From contig NZ_NFHG01000001.1 of assembly GCF_002159265.1 (NCBI RefSeq), positions 372,001 to 436,000 on the forward strand: DNA of 64,000 nt. Direction: 5' to 3'. The stretch's first letter is position 1. Every line of letters begins with the position of its first letter. The position numbers were made by a program, and so were the translations under genes. Shown piece by piece: positions 38,295 to 49,263 of the stretch. The notes below the pieces were generated by a model, which ran no database searches, was not told where the DNA came from, and saw only the letters and a list, made by a program, of their open reading frames with translations. Origin of the DNA: Flavonifractor sp. An82. GTDB taxonomy: Bacteria > Bacillota > Clostridia > Oscillospirales > Oscillospiraceae.

Positions 38295-40146
38295 ATGGAT
38301 TTTTGGGGACGCTCATGGCACGCATGGCGTTGAGAATGGCGATCACCGATACGCCCACGTCGGCAAAGACCGCCTGCCACATGTTGGCATGGCCCAGGGC
38401 GCTGAGTACCAGTACCAGCAGCTTGACCGCCAGGGCAAAGACGATGTTCTGCCGGACGATGGTCAGGGTGCGCCGGGCAATGGCAATGGCCTGGGCCAGC
38501 TTGGAGGGCTTGTCGTCCATCAGAACGATGTCGGCGGCTTCAATGGCGGCGTCGGAGCCCAGGGCGCCCATGGCCACCCCCACATCGGCCCGGGAGAGGA
38601 CGGGGGCGTCGTTGATGCCGTCCCCCACAAAGGCCAGGGCCCCCTTGGGAGAGACCTGTTTGAGCAACGCTTCCACCTGTTCCACCTTGTCGGCAGGGAG
38701 CAGCTGGGCGTGGACCTCATCCAGCCCCAGCTGGGCGGCCACCGCTTCGCCCACCGGCTTGGCGTCGCCGGTGAGCATCACCGTCTTGCGGACACCCGAC
38801 GCCTTGAGGGCGGTAATGGCCTGTTTTGCGTCCAGCTTGACCTGGTCAGAGATGACGATGTGGCCCAGATAGACCCCGTCGGCAGCCACATGGACGGTGG
38901 TGCCCACATGGTGACAGGGATGCCAGGTGACGCCTATATCCTCCATCAGCTTGTCGTTGCCGGCGCAGACCACTCTGCCGTCGATGACGGCCCGGACGCC
39001 CCGGCCGGACAGGGCCTCCGCCTGAGTCACCCGGCTGCTGTCGGGAATCTGGCCCCAGGCCTCCAGCAGGGAGCGGGAGATGGGGTGATCGGAGGCGCAC
39101 TCTGCCAGGGCGGCCAGCTCCAGAAGCTGGCCCTCGTCGCAGTGGTCGGGGTGGATGGCGGTGACGTTGAAGACTCCCTGGGTCAGGGTGCCCGTCTTGT
39201 CAAACACCACGATCTCGGTCTTGGCCAGCACCTCCAGGTAGTTGCCTCCCTTCACCAGAATACCGGCCCGGGAGGCGCCGCCGATGCCGCCGAAGAAGGA
39301 GAGGGGTACCGAGATCACCAGAGCGCAGGGACAGGACACCACCAGGAAGTTCAGGGCCCGCTGAATGGAGTCCAGCCAGCCCACCTGGGTGAAGAGGGGA
39401 GGGAGAACGGCCAGGGCCACGGCGGCCAGCACCACAATGGGGGTATACCAGCGGGCAAAGCGGGTGATGAAGTGCTCCGCCCTGGCTTTCCGGCTGCCGG
39501 CATTCTCCACCAGGTCCAGAATCCTGGAGACGGTGGACTCCTCAAAGGCCCGGGTCACCTGAACCTTCAGCAGGCCGGTGAGATTGACGCAGCCGGAGAT
39601 CACGTCGTCGCCGGGCTGGACCTGGCGGGGGAGGGACTCACCGGTGAGGGCGGCGGTGTCCAGAGCGGAGGTCCCCTCCAGCACCACGCCGTCCAGGGGA
39701 ATGCGTTCGCCGGCCTTGATGATAATGGCGTCTCCCACCGCCACCTCCTCCGGGTCCACCTGCTTCAGGCCGTCCTCCGTCTCAATGTTGGCGTAGTCGG
39801 GGCGAATATCCATCAGAGAGGCAATGGATTTCCGGGACCGGTCCACTGCGTAGCTCTGAAACAGCTCGCCCACCTGATAGAACAGCATAACAAAGACGGC
39901 CTCCGGGTATTCGCCGATGGCAAGGGCGCCCACAGTGGCCAGGGCCATGAGGAAATTTTCATCAAACACCTGGCCGTGGGCGATGTTGCGGACGGCCCGC
40001 CACAGCACATCCCAGCCGATGACGGCGTAGGGCACCAAAAAGGCCGCCAGACGCTCCCATCCGGACAGGGGGAGAACCGCGGCTGCCCCGAACAGCACCC
40101 CGCTGGTCACAATGCGGATGAGCATCCGCTTCTGCTTCCTGGTCAT
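38293..40146 (-). CDS. Zinc/cadmium-type P1B ATPase
   Basis: 617 residues without an N-terminal metal-binding domain; that function may be carried by the separate HMA protein encoded 12 bases upstream. Motifs: L-T-G-E-S-L, V-S-C-P-C-A-L-V-I-S-V-P-L-S membrane CPC, D-K-T-G-T-L-T, S-D-H-P-I-S, G-D-G-I-N-D-A-P, and the last helix D-V-G-V-S-V-I-A-I-L-N-A-M-R. The CPC-A-L-V-I-S-x-P form and the C-terminal D-V-G-V-S pattern indicate the Zn/Cd/Pb (ZntA/CadA) subgroup, unlike the ATPase at 13751. Part of the arsR-HMA-ATPase operon. Confidence 0.94.
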   Translation of the reverse strand: MTRKQKRMLIRIVTSGVLFGAAAVLPLSGWERLAAFLVPYAVIGWDVLWRAVRNIAHGQVFDENFLMALATVGALAIGEYPEAVFVMLFYQVGELFQSYAVDRSRKSIASLMDIRPDYANIETEDGLKQVDPEEVAVGDAIIIKAGERIPLDGVVLEGTSALDTAALTGESLPRQVQPGDDVISGCVNLTGLLKVQVTRAFEESTVSRILDLVENAGSRKARAEHFITRFARWYTPIVVLAAVALAVLPPLFTQVGWLDSIQRALNFLVVSCPCALVISVPLSFFGGIGGASRAGILVKGGNYLEVLAKTEIVVFDKTGTLTQGVFNVTAIHPDHCDEGQLLELAALAECASDHPISRSLLEAWGQIPDSSRVTQAEALSGRGVRAVIDGRVVCAGNDKLMEDIGVTWHPCHHVGTTVHVAADGVYLGHIVISDQVKLDAKQAITALKASGVRKTVMLTGDAKPVGEAVAAQLGLDEVHAQLLPADKVEQVEALLKQVSPKGALAFVGDGINDAPVLSRADVGVAMGALGSDAAIEAADIVLMDDKPSKLAQAIAIARRTLTIVRQNIVFALAVKLLVLVLSALGHANMWQAVFADVGVSVIAILNAMRAMSVPKNP

Positions 40147-40158
40147 AGTTCGTGCTCC

Positions 40159-40380
40159 TTACGGCAGGACGATGGTGCAGTCGGGCTCCACCTTTTTGCA
40201 GATCCTGGCGGCCTGCTGGAGGATCTCGTCAAACCGGGCGTCGTCGGCATCCAGGGTCAGCTTCTGGGTCATGAAGCTGACGGTGGCGCTGTTCACCCCG
40301 TCCAGCTTGCAGATGGCGTTCTCCATCTTGGCGGCGCAGTTGGCGCAGTCCAGATCACGCAGCTTAAAGGTCTTTTTCAT
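40159..40380 (-). CDS. Heavy-metal-associated (HMA) domain protein
   Basis: 73 residues: one ferredoxin-like HMA domain. The metal site is D-L-D-C-A-N-C-A-A-K-M, where the Asp before C-x-x-C is the change typical of Zn/Cd-binding HMA domains of ZntA pumps (D-C-x-x-C). It is in effect the detached N-terminal domain of the adjacent ATPase. It probably hands the metal to the pump or acts as a chaperone. It lies between the repressor and the pump genes, on one transcript. Confidence 0.92.
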   Translation of the reverse strand: MKKTFKLRDLDCANCAAKMENAICKLDGVNSATVSFMTQKLTLDADDARFDEILQQAARICKKVEPDCTIVLP

Positions 40381-40395
40381 GGTTGTAAACTCCTC

Positions 40396-40758
40396 TCATT
40401 CCGCAATGTGTTCCATGCCCTGGCCCAAAATGGTGCGGACATGGCCGTCCGCCAGGGAGTAGAAGACGGTTTTACCCTCCCGGCGGTATTTGACCAGCTT
40501 GCTCTGCTTCAGCGCCCGCAGCTGGTGGGAGATGGCCGACTGGGTCATGCCCAGCAGCTTGGCGATGTCGCACACGCACATCTCTGATTCAAAGAGCACA
40601 TACAGGATCTTGATGCGGGTGGAATCCCCAAAGATCTTGAAGAGTTCCGCCAGATCATAGAGGATCTCGTCCTCCGGCATGGTGCGCTCCACCTGCTCCA
40701 CGATCTCCTGGTGGACGTGGCTGAAGTCGCACCGCTCCACGCCATTGCTGTCTGTCAT
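40396..40758 (-). CDS. ArsR/SmtB-family metal-responsive repressor (CadC/ZiaR-like)
   Basis: 120 residues; ATG 40758 is 9 bases after AAAGGA, while the ATG at 40767 overlaps that site. The N-terminal extension carries R-C-D-F-S-H-V-H, offering ligands typical of CadC/ZiaR sensors, and the recognition region has E-M-C-V-C-D-I-A-K-L-L-G-M-T-Q-S-A-I-S-H-Q-L (the CVC metal box). The C-terminal helix ends with H-V-R-T...M-E-H-I, a possible alpha-5 Zn site. It should repress the operon until Zn/Cd/Pb rises. A 34-bp operator lies in its promoter. Confidence 0.94.
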   Translation of the reverse strand: MTDSNGVERCDFSHVHQEIVEQVERTMPEDEILYDLAELFKIFGDSTRIKILYVLFESEMCVCDIAKLLGMTQSAISHQLRALKQSKLVKYRREGKTVFYSLADGHVRTILGQGMEHIAE

Positions 40759-40773
40759 GGTGACCATCCTTTC

Positions 40774-40807
40774 TAATAATATATGAGCTATTGTTCATAT
40801 ATTATTA
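40774..40807 (-). promoter_or_regulatory. Operator of the Zn/Cd operon
   Basis: Perfect 13-bp inverted repeat, TAATAATATATGA (40774-40786) and TCATATATTATTA (40795-40807), around 8 bases. The core ATATGA...TCATAT matches CadC/SmtB-type operators. Its right arm covers the -10 box of the operon promoter. Confidence 0.8.
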
Positions 40808-40831
40808 TATACTTGCCGGGAAGGATGTCAA
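40804..40831 (-). promoter_or_regulatory. Promoter of the arsR-HMA-ATPase operon
   Basis: Read on the minus strand: TTGACA (40831-40826), 16-bp spacer, TATAAT (40809-40804), both perfect. Repression through the overlapping operator is expected. Confidence 0.8.
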
Positions 40832-40923
40832 GGGGGGAATGAAAGTTTTTCTTGCGACGGGCTGTCTGCGGGGGTATGATGGGGGAGATACGAGGCTCTT
40901 TGGGGCGGAAAGGATGAATGGAT

Positions 40924-41379
40924 ATGAAGCGGACAGATGGACGGGAGACAGGGCTGGAGGCCCTGGACCGGTGTGAATATATGGTGCTGGCGGTGACCGA
41001 CGGGGAGGGGCTGCCCTATTGTATGCCCCTCAACGGCGTCCGGATGGGGGAGTCGGTCTATTTCCACTCCAGGCTGGGGGGAGAGAAGCTGGACTGCCTG
41101 AGGCTCCATCCCCAGGTGTGCCTTACCGCCGTGGGCCATCAGCGGGTGGTGCAGGAGGCCTATGAAACCGAGTTTACCAGCGCCGTGGCCCGGGGCGCCG
41201 CCCATGAAGTGACCGACCCGGAGGAGCAGAAGGAGGCGCTGCGGGCCATCTGCAAAAGATATGCCCCCGACTGCCCGGAGCGGGTGGAGGAGGTCATTGA
41301 GAAGCACCTGCCCCGCACCGCAGTGTGGCGGATCGACCTGGAGCAGATCAGCGGGCGGGAGCGTCTGTACAAGGAATGA
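40924..41379 (+). CDS. Pyridoxamine 5'-phosphate oxidase family protein
   Basis: 151 residues from ATG 40924 (AAAGGA 9 bases upstream; ATG 40918 is the alternative). Split-barrel flavin fold of the Nim/PNPOx-like group: Y-M-V-L-A-V-T-D-G-E-G-L-P-Y-C-M-P-L-N-G-V...V-Y-F-H-S-R-L-G-G-E-K-L-D, and later V-A-R-G-A-A-H-E-V-T-D. Such proteins bind FMN or F420-like cofactors, and Nim members reduce nitroimidazoles. It lacks residues needed to call it a true PdxH. Single gene, divergent from the metal operon, with a terminator after it. Confidence 0.85.
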   Translation: MKRTDGRETGLEALDRCEYMVLAVTDGEGLPYCMPLNGVRMGESVYFHSRLGGEKLDCLRLHPQVCLTAVGHQRVVQEAYETEFTSAVARGAAHEVTDPEEQKEALRAICKRYAPDCPERVEEVIEKHLPRTAVWRIDLEQISGRERLYKE

Positions 41380-41382
41380 GAG

Positions 41383-41414
41383 AAGGGGCGCCGCGCATTG
41401 CGCGACGCCCCTTT
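41383..41414. terminator. Terminator between PNPOx-like and hydroxyacyl-CoA dehydrogenase genes
   Basis: AAGGGGCGCCGCGCA against TGCGCGACGCCCCTT, a long stem with one mismatch and a very small loop, usable by both convergent genes. Confidence 0.7.
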
Positions 41415-41427
41415 GGGAAATGGGTGC

Positions 41428-42372
41428 TTATTTATACTTGTAAAAGCCCTCACCGGCGTTGATGCCCAGCTTGCCGGTGTCGATGTACTCCTCTTTCAGC
41501 CGCTTTGCCATCTTGCCGTAGGTGGTATTGGGATCGGCGGCAGCGGGATTGTTGGTGAGGATGTTGTAGGCAGTGGTGATGCCCACGATGTCCAGGATGC
41601 GGAAGGGACCCATGGGAGCGCCGGTGGCCAGCACCCAGGTCTTGTCGATGGTCTCGAAGTCGGCTATATCCTCCGCCCACAGGCTCTGGGCCGCCATCAG
41701 GAAGGGGACCAGCATGGAGTTGAGCAGGTAGCCATTCTTCTCCTTTTTCAGCCGCAGGGGCACCATGCCGATGCGGGCGGCAAATTGCGCCACCTCCTCA
41801 TAGGCCTCCGGGTCGGTGCCGGCGTGGCCCATCACCTCGGCGGTATTCTGCTTCCAGATGTTGTTGGCAAAGTGGAGGGCCAGATACTTCTCCGGCCGGC
41901 CGGTGTACTGGGCCAGGGAGGAGGGAAGCAGGGTGGAGGTATTGGTGGCCACAATGGTCTTTTCCGGCAGCAGGGGGGCCAGCATCTGATAGAATTCGAT
42001 CTTCTGCTGGGGTACCTCCGCCAGAGCCTCGATGACCAGATCGGCATCCTTCACCGCCCCGGCCAGATCGGTGGTCAGGGTCAGATTTGCCAGGGCGGCA
42101 TCCGCCTGGGCGATGCGTCCGTCGATCTCCTCCGGGGTGTAGGTGCGGCCGTTTTCCAGCAGACCGGCGCTGTAGGGACCGGGGCTGGACTTGGCGGCGG
42201 TGAGCTCCGCCACATAGATGTCGTGGAGCCGCTGCAGCTTGGGCTGGGCCCGGCCGATGGAGGCGTCGCTCCTCAGCCAGATGGTGACGTGAAAGCCCTT
42301 GTAGGCGGTCTGGTAGGCGATTTGACTGCCCAGCACGCCGCCGCCGATGAGAACCACATTCTGAATGCTCAT
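41428..42372 (-). CDS. 3-hydroxyacyl-CoA dehydrogenase (hbd-like, atypical)
   Basis: 314 residues from ATG 42372, 7 bases after AGGAGG. NAD-binding start Q-N-V-V-L-I-G-G-G-V-L-G-S-Q-I-A, then the E-A-L-A-E and N-T-S-T-L-L-P-S-S motifs of the 3HCDH family. The catalytic His is in A-L-H-F-A-N-N-I-W-K-Q-N, where the usual H-F-F-N-P is replaced, and the protein is longer than typical Hbd (about 282), with an insertion near residues 55-75. So the chain-length specificity is uncertain. A Rex-like site lies in its leader. Confidence 0.88.
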   Translation of the reverse strand: MSIQNVVLIGGGVLGSQIAYQTAYKGFHVTIWLRSDASIGRAQPKLQRLHDIYVAELTAAKSSPGPYSAGLLENGRTYTPEEIDGRIAQADAALANLTLTTDLAGAVKDADLVIEALAEVPQQKIEFYQMLAPLLPEKTIVATNTSTLLPSSLAQYTGRPEKYLALHFANNIWKQNTAEVMGHAGTDPEAYEEVAQFAARIGMVPLRLKKEKNGYLLNSMLVPFLMAAQSLWAEDIADFETIDKTWVLATGAPMGPFRILDIVGITTAYNILTNNPAAADPNTTYGKMAKRLKEEYIDTGKLGINAGEGFYKYK

Positions 42373-42384
42373 AACGCTGCCTCC

Positions 42385-42400
42385 TGTTAAAAAATTCACG
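42385..42400 (-). promoter_or_regulatory. Rex-like site in the dehydrogenase leader
   Basis: Plus-strand TGTTAAAAAATTCACG resembles the clostridial Rex consensus TTGTTAA-N4-TTAACAA in about 10 of 14 fixed positions. It lies between the transcription start and the ribosome site, partly touching the latter. Hydroxybutyryl-CoA dehydrogenase genes are known Rex targets, and rex is 6 kb away. Tentative. Confidence 0.35.
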
Positions 42401-42434
42401 TTTATATTATGAACTAAATAGTTTAACTACGAGC

Positions 42435-42463
42435 AGTATAATACAATAACACTGTTTTGTCAA
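42435..42463 (-). promoter_or_regulatory. Promoter of the 3-hydroxyacyl-CoA dehydrogenase gene
   Basis: On the minus strand: TTGACA (42463-42458), 17-bp spacer, TATACT (42440-42435). An AACTA/TAGTT inverted repeat at 42412-42423 lies at the expected transcript start. Confidence 0.75.
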
Positions 42464-42484
42464 CGGATTTCCGTAAATTTGACA

Positions 42485-42521
42485 GAAAACGGGCGCGCTG
42501 CAATGGGCAGCGCGCCCGTTT
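42485..42521 (-). terminator. Terminator after uvrA
   Basis: Perfect 15-bp stem of GAAACGGGCGCGCTGC type around a 5-base loop, located 37 bases past the uvrA stop. Confidence 0.8.
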
Positions 42522-42558
42522 CTCTACAGTTTGTAATAAAATGACAGCGCTTTGCGGC

Positions 42559-45384
<2,826 letters not shown>

Positions 45385-45413
45385 GGTTCAGGTACTCCTT
45401 TGGAGGGAAAAGA

Positions 45414-46427
45414 TCAATAGCCGAACAGATCAGCCACCTTGGTCAGCATGTCACGGATGGGCAGGTTATAGGGGCAGCGCTTCTCGCAGGCGCCGCACTG
45501 GACGCAGGAGCCGGCGTGGTACTGCATGGCGTCGTACCGGGCCTTGGCCCAGTCGGCCAGGCCGTACTTGCGGGCATAGTTGGCCATCAGGAAACAGTTG
45601 GGGATGTTGATGCCGTTGGGGCAGGGGGCACAGTAGTTGCAGCGGCGGCAGAACTCGTTGCCCAGCTCCTTGCGGATGCGGTCGCACTCAGCCAGCTCCT
45701 CCTGGGTGAGGGGGGAGAAGTGCTCGGCGGCCTCGGCGTTGCGGTCGGCCTCCTCGGGGGAGCCCATGCCGGGAATGGAGATGTCGATGACACCGGAGGC
45801 GGCGATGAACCGCAGGGCCAGGTTCCAGTCGTCCAGGTTGCCGCCGGCCATGGGCTTCATGGCGATGGTGCCGATGCCCATCTCACGGGCCTGCTTCAGC
45901 ACCTCGTGGCCGTGGATCTCCACGATGTTGTAGGGGAACATGATGGTCTCGATCTTGTCGCCGTGGAGCTCCAGCATCTTCTTCAGCGCGCCGATGTTGT
46001 GGGCGGTGACGCCCAGATGGCCGATCTTGCCGGCGGCCTTGGCCTCCTCCAGAGCCTCCCAGGCGCCGCCCTCGCCGAACACCTTGTCGATCTCGGCCTC
46101 AGGCAGGTTGTGGATCTGGTAGACCTCAATGTGGTCGGTGCGCAGGTTCTTCAGGCTGATGTCGATGTCCTTGGCCATGGATTCCTTGTCCCGGGCCATG
46201 GACTTGCTGGCCAGGATGAACTTGTCCCGGCGGCCCTCCAGGGCGGCCCCCAGATACTCCTCGGACACGGTGTAGCCCCGGGCGGTATCGATGTAATTCA
46301 TGCCGTACTGCTCCAGCTTGTCCACCACCGCCTTGGTATTGGCGGCGTCGGAACGCTGGATGGGGATGCCGCCGAAGGAAACCTGGGCGACCTTGAGACC
46401 AGTTTTACCAAGTGTGACGTAATTCAT
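45414..46427 (-). CDS. Aldo/keto reductase with C-terminal 4Fe-4S domain
   Basis: 337 residues. N-terminal TIM barrel of the AKR family with the tetrad visible: Asp and Tyr in N-Y-I-D-T-A-R-G-Y, Lys in I-L-A-S-K-S, His in Y-Q-I-H-N-L. The C-terminal 70 residues hold two ferredoxin motifs, [11 protein letters not shown] and [12 protein letters not shown], eight or nine cysteines. Such ferredoxin-linked reductases are common in anaerobes; substrates are mostly unknown. It lies between uvrA and the broken membrane gene. Confidence 0.9.
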   Translation of the reverse strand: MNYVTLGKTGLKVAQVSFGGIPIQRSDAANTKAVVDKLEQYGMNYIDTARGYTVSEEYLGAALEGRRDKFILASKSMARDKESMAKDIDISLKNLRTDHIEVYQIHNLPEAEIDKVFGEGGAWEALEEAKAAGKIGHLGVTAHNIGALKKMLELHGDKIETIMFPYNIVEIHGHEVLKQAREMGIGTIAMKPMAGGNLDDWNLALRFIAASGVIDISIPGMGSPEEADRNAEAAEHFSPLTQEELAECDRIRKELGNEFCRRCNYCAPCPNGINIPNCFLMANYARKYGLADWAKARYDAMQYHAGSCVQCGACEKRCPYNLPIRDMLTKVADLFGY

Positions 46428-46457
46428 GACAAAAACCTCACTTTTTATGATGCTTGG

Positions 46458-47213
46458 TCAGTTAATGATCATCAGTCCGGCGATAAATACGCCGAAGGAA
46501 AAGACAGTAAATGCAAGCCAGCTCAGAACCCGGCTGGTAAGTTCCCAGTCGGAGGGATCGGCGTCCTCCGGATGCCTGACCCGGAAAGACAGGTGAAGGC
46601 GGAACAGAGTGTCGTCGAACCTGATGAGCAGGGCGGTAATTCCAGCTATTAAAAGTCCAAAGAATCAGTACATCAGGCTGCCACGATGGGCGTCCGCTTT
46701 GGGCAGCTGGGAGAAACGGATGAGGGTTTTCAGACTGGGCTGGTGGGGGGCTACCACATTGCCGTCGGCGTCGCGTTCGACACCGTTGACCGAGTAGGTG
46801 AAATGGGAGATGCTGGAATCAAACTCGTCGTCCTCTCCTATCAACAAAGACAGATTTTCGGTGTATCCTCCCCGAAAGAGAATGCTGTCCTCCTCGCGGA
46901 TCTCTACACCGATAAGCTTCGGGTACTCCCATTCTACAACCGGGGCGGCGGTGGGGTCCTCCCGGATGGTATAGGGACCGTAGACCGTGTCCCTCCAGCG
47001 GTAGGTGACGGTGTCGCCCTGAACGGTAAAGGAGGCGGGCTGGCCGCCTCCTTTGGCGGAGTACACCGTGGTATCCTCCTCGGAGCTGGGGAAGTAGAGG
47101 GCATCCTGATACTTCACGCCATACTGGCGGCCAATGAAAAAGTAAAGGACAGAAAACACCACTAAGATCACAACCAACAGAATGAGCAGAACTTTCTTCA
47201 GACGGTCATACAT
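46458..47213 (-). pseudogene. Membrane protein gene interrupted by an in-frame TGA
   Basis: ATG 47213 follows AGGAGG by 9 bases. The first part is 182 residues: an N-terminal membrane helix (L-L-I-L-L-V-V-I-L-V-V-F-S-V-L-Y-F-F) and a beta-rich outer domain, ending R-G-S-L-M-Y at TGA 46667-46665. The same frame continues without a gap for 68 codons (FFGLLIAGITALLIRF..., R-H-P-E-D-A-D-P-S-D-W-E-L, then a second membrane helix ending A-G-L-M-I-I-N) to TGA 46460-46458. That tail has no in-frame ATG, GTG or TTG near its start. A single TGG (Trp) to TGA change explains it best. Family unrecognised. Confidence 0.7.
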
Positions 47214-47237
47214 AGCAGCAATCCTCCTTGAAGAAGG

Positions 47238-49199
47238 TCATCCCTGTCCCCGCAGCTCGATGATGCGGTCCCGGAGGACGGCGGCATACTCGAATTCCAG
47301 CCGCTTGCTGGCCTCCCGCATCTCCTTCTCCAGTTTGGCGATGGCAGCCTCCTTCTCCTTCTTGGACAGAGCCTTCTTGGAGTGAGGCAGCTCGCCCTTG
47401 TCCTCGGACAGGTCGATGACGTCCCGCACCGACTTGATGACGGTCTTGGGCACGATGCCGTGGGCCTGGTTGAAGGCGTCCTGCTTGGCCCGGCGGCGCT
47501 CGGTCTCGTCAATGGCCCGGCGCATGGATGGGGTGATGGAGTCGGCGTACATGACCACCAGGCCGTCGGCGTTGCGGGCGGCCCGGCCGATGGTCTGGAT
47601 GAGGGAGGTCTCCGAGCGGAGGAAGCCCTCCTTGTCGGCGTCCAGAATGGCCACCAGGGAGACCTCCGGCAGGTCCAGGCCCTCGCGCAGCAGGTTGATG
47701 CCCACCAGCACATCGAAGGTACCCAGCCGCAGGTCCCGGATGATCTCCATCCGCTCGATGGTGTCGATATCGTGGTGCATGTAGCGCACCTTGATGCCCG
47801 CGTTGGTGAGGTAAGCGGTGAGACCCTCCGCCATCTTCTTGGTGAGGGTGGTGACCAGCACCCGCTCCTTGCGGGCAGTGCGGTCGTTGATCTCCCCGAT
47901 GAGGTCGTCGATCTGCCCCTCCACCGGGCGCACCTCGATCCTGGGGTCCAGCAGGCCGGTGGGGCGGATCACCTGCTCCACGATCTGGCCGGAGCGCTCC
48001 CGCTCATAGTCGCCGGGGGTGGCGGAGACATACACCACCTGGTTGAGCCGCTTCTGGAACTCCTCAAATTTCAGGGGCCGGTTGTCAAAGGCGCAGGGGA
48101 GCCGGAAGCCGTAGTCCACCAGGGAGGTCTTCCGGGCCCGGTCGCCGTTGTACATGGCCCGCACCTGGGGAAGGGTCACGTGGCTCTCGTCGATGAAGAG
48201 AACAAAATCCTTGGGGAAGTAGTCCAGCAGGGTGTGGGGGGGCGACCCGGCGGGGCGGCCCTCGATGACCCGGCTGTAGTTTTCGATGCCGGTGCAGTAG
48301 CCCAGCTCCTGCATCATCTCCACGTCGTACAGGGTGCGCTGCTTGATGCGCTGGGCCTCGATCAGCTTGCCCTCCTGTTCAAAGAAGGCCACCCGCTCCT
48401 CCAGTTCCTTATAAATTTCCTGGATAGCGGCGTCCATCTTCTCCTTGGGGGTGACATAGTGGGTGGCGGGCCAGATGGGAATGGTGGTCAGCCGCCGGAT
48501 GGGGGAGCCGGTGACCACGTTGATCTCGCTGATGCGGTCGATCTCGTCCCCGAAAAACTCCACCCGGATGGCGGAGTCCTTCCAGTAGGCGGGGAAGATC
48601 TCCACAGTGTCCCCACGGACCCGGAACATATTGCGCTCAAAGGCGATATCGTTGCGCTCGTAGCGGATGGCCACCAGCTTTTTTAAAAGCTCGTCCCGCT
48701 CCATCTGAGCGCCCACCCGGAGGGAGACCATCATCTTGGCAAAGTCCTCCGGCTCGCCCAGGCCGTAGATACAGGACACCGAGGACACCACGATCACGTC
48801 CCGCCGCTCCATCAGGGAGGCGGTGGCCGCCAGACGCAGCCGGTCGATCTCCTCGTTCACCGCCGAGTCCTTTTCAATGAAGGTGTCGGTGTGGGGGATA
48901 TAGGCCTCAGGCTGGTAATAATCATAGTAGGATACGAAGTACTCCACCGCGTTATTGGGGAAGAACTCCTTGAACTCGGCGCACAGCTGGGCCGCCAGGG
49001 TCTTGTTGTGGGCCAGCACCAGAGTGGGGCGCTGGACCGCCTCGATGACCTTGGCCATGGTGAAGGTTTTGCCCGAACCGGTGACGCCCAGCAGGGTCTG
49101 CTCGTCCAGACCGTTTTCAATGCCTGCCGCCAGAGCGGCGATGGCCTCGGGCTGGTCGCCGGCGGGGGAGTATTCGCTGACTACTTCAAACTTGGGCAT
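47238..49199 (-). CDS. uvrB: Excinuclease ABC subunit B
   Basis: 653 residues from ATG 49199 ([20 protein letters not shown]), with GAGGTGAT 5 bases upstream; ATG 49220 is less likely. Helicase motifs: Walker [10 protein letters not shown] near residue 38, the [10 protein letters not shown] beta-hairpin, D-E-S-H, and motif [11 protein letters not shown]. The C-terminal UVR motif (about 618-653) binds UvrC. Verifies damage in nucleotide excision repair. A LexA-like box lies in its promoter. uvrC is not in the window. Confidence 0.98.
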   Translation of the reverse strand: MPKFEVVSEYSPAGDQPEAIAALAAGIENGLDEQTLLGVTGSGKTFTMAKVIEAVQRPTLVLAHNKTLAAQLCAEFKEFFPNNAVEYFVSYYDYYQPEAYIPHTDTFIEKDSAVNEEIDRLRLAATASLMERRDVIVVSSVSCIYGLGEPEDFAKMMVSLRVGAQMERDELLKKLVAIRYERNDIAFERNMFRVRGDTVEIFPAYWKDSAIRVEFFGDEIDRISEINVVTGSPIRRLTTIPIWPATHYVTPKEKMDAAIQEIYKELEERVAFFEQEGKLIEAQRIKQRTLYDVEMMQELGYCTGIENYSRVIEGRPAGSPPHTLLDYFPKDFVLFIDESHVTLPQVRAMYNGDRARKTSLVDYGFRLPCAFDNRPLKFEEFQKRLNQVVYVSATPGDYERERSGQIVEQVIRPTGLLDPRIEVRPVEGQIDDLIGEINDRTARKERVLVTTLTKKMAEGLTAYLTNAGIKVRYMHHDIDTIERMEIIRDLRLGTFDVLVGINLLREGLDLPEVSLVAILDADKEGFLRSETSLIQTIGRAARNADGLVVMYADSITPSMRRAIDETERRRAKQDAFNQAHGIVPKTVIKSVRDVIDLSEDKGELPHSKKALSKKEKEAAIAKLEKEMREASKRLEFEYAAVLRDRIIELRGQG

Positions 49200-49218
49200 A
49201 CCATCACCTCGTACATCC

Positions 49219-49247
49219 ATTCTATCAAAACAAATGTTCTAATGCAA
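49219..49247 (-). promoter_or_regulatory. uvrB promoter with SOS (LexA) box
   Basis: Minus strand: TTGCAT (49247-49242), 17-bp spacer, TAGAAT (49224-49219). Inside the spacer, 49240-49227 reads AGAACATTTGTTTT, matching the Gram-positive LexA box CGAACATATGTTCG at 10 of 14 positions, including GAAC and GTT. uvrB is SOS-controlled in many Firmicutes. Confidence 0.65.
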
Positions 49248-49263
49248 GCCCTATTTGGAGGCC

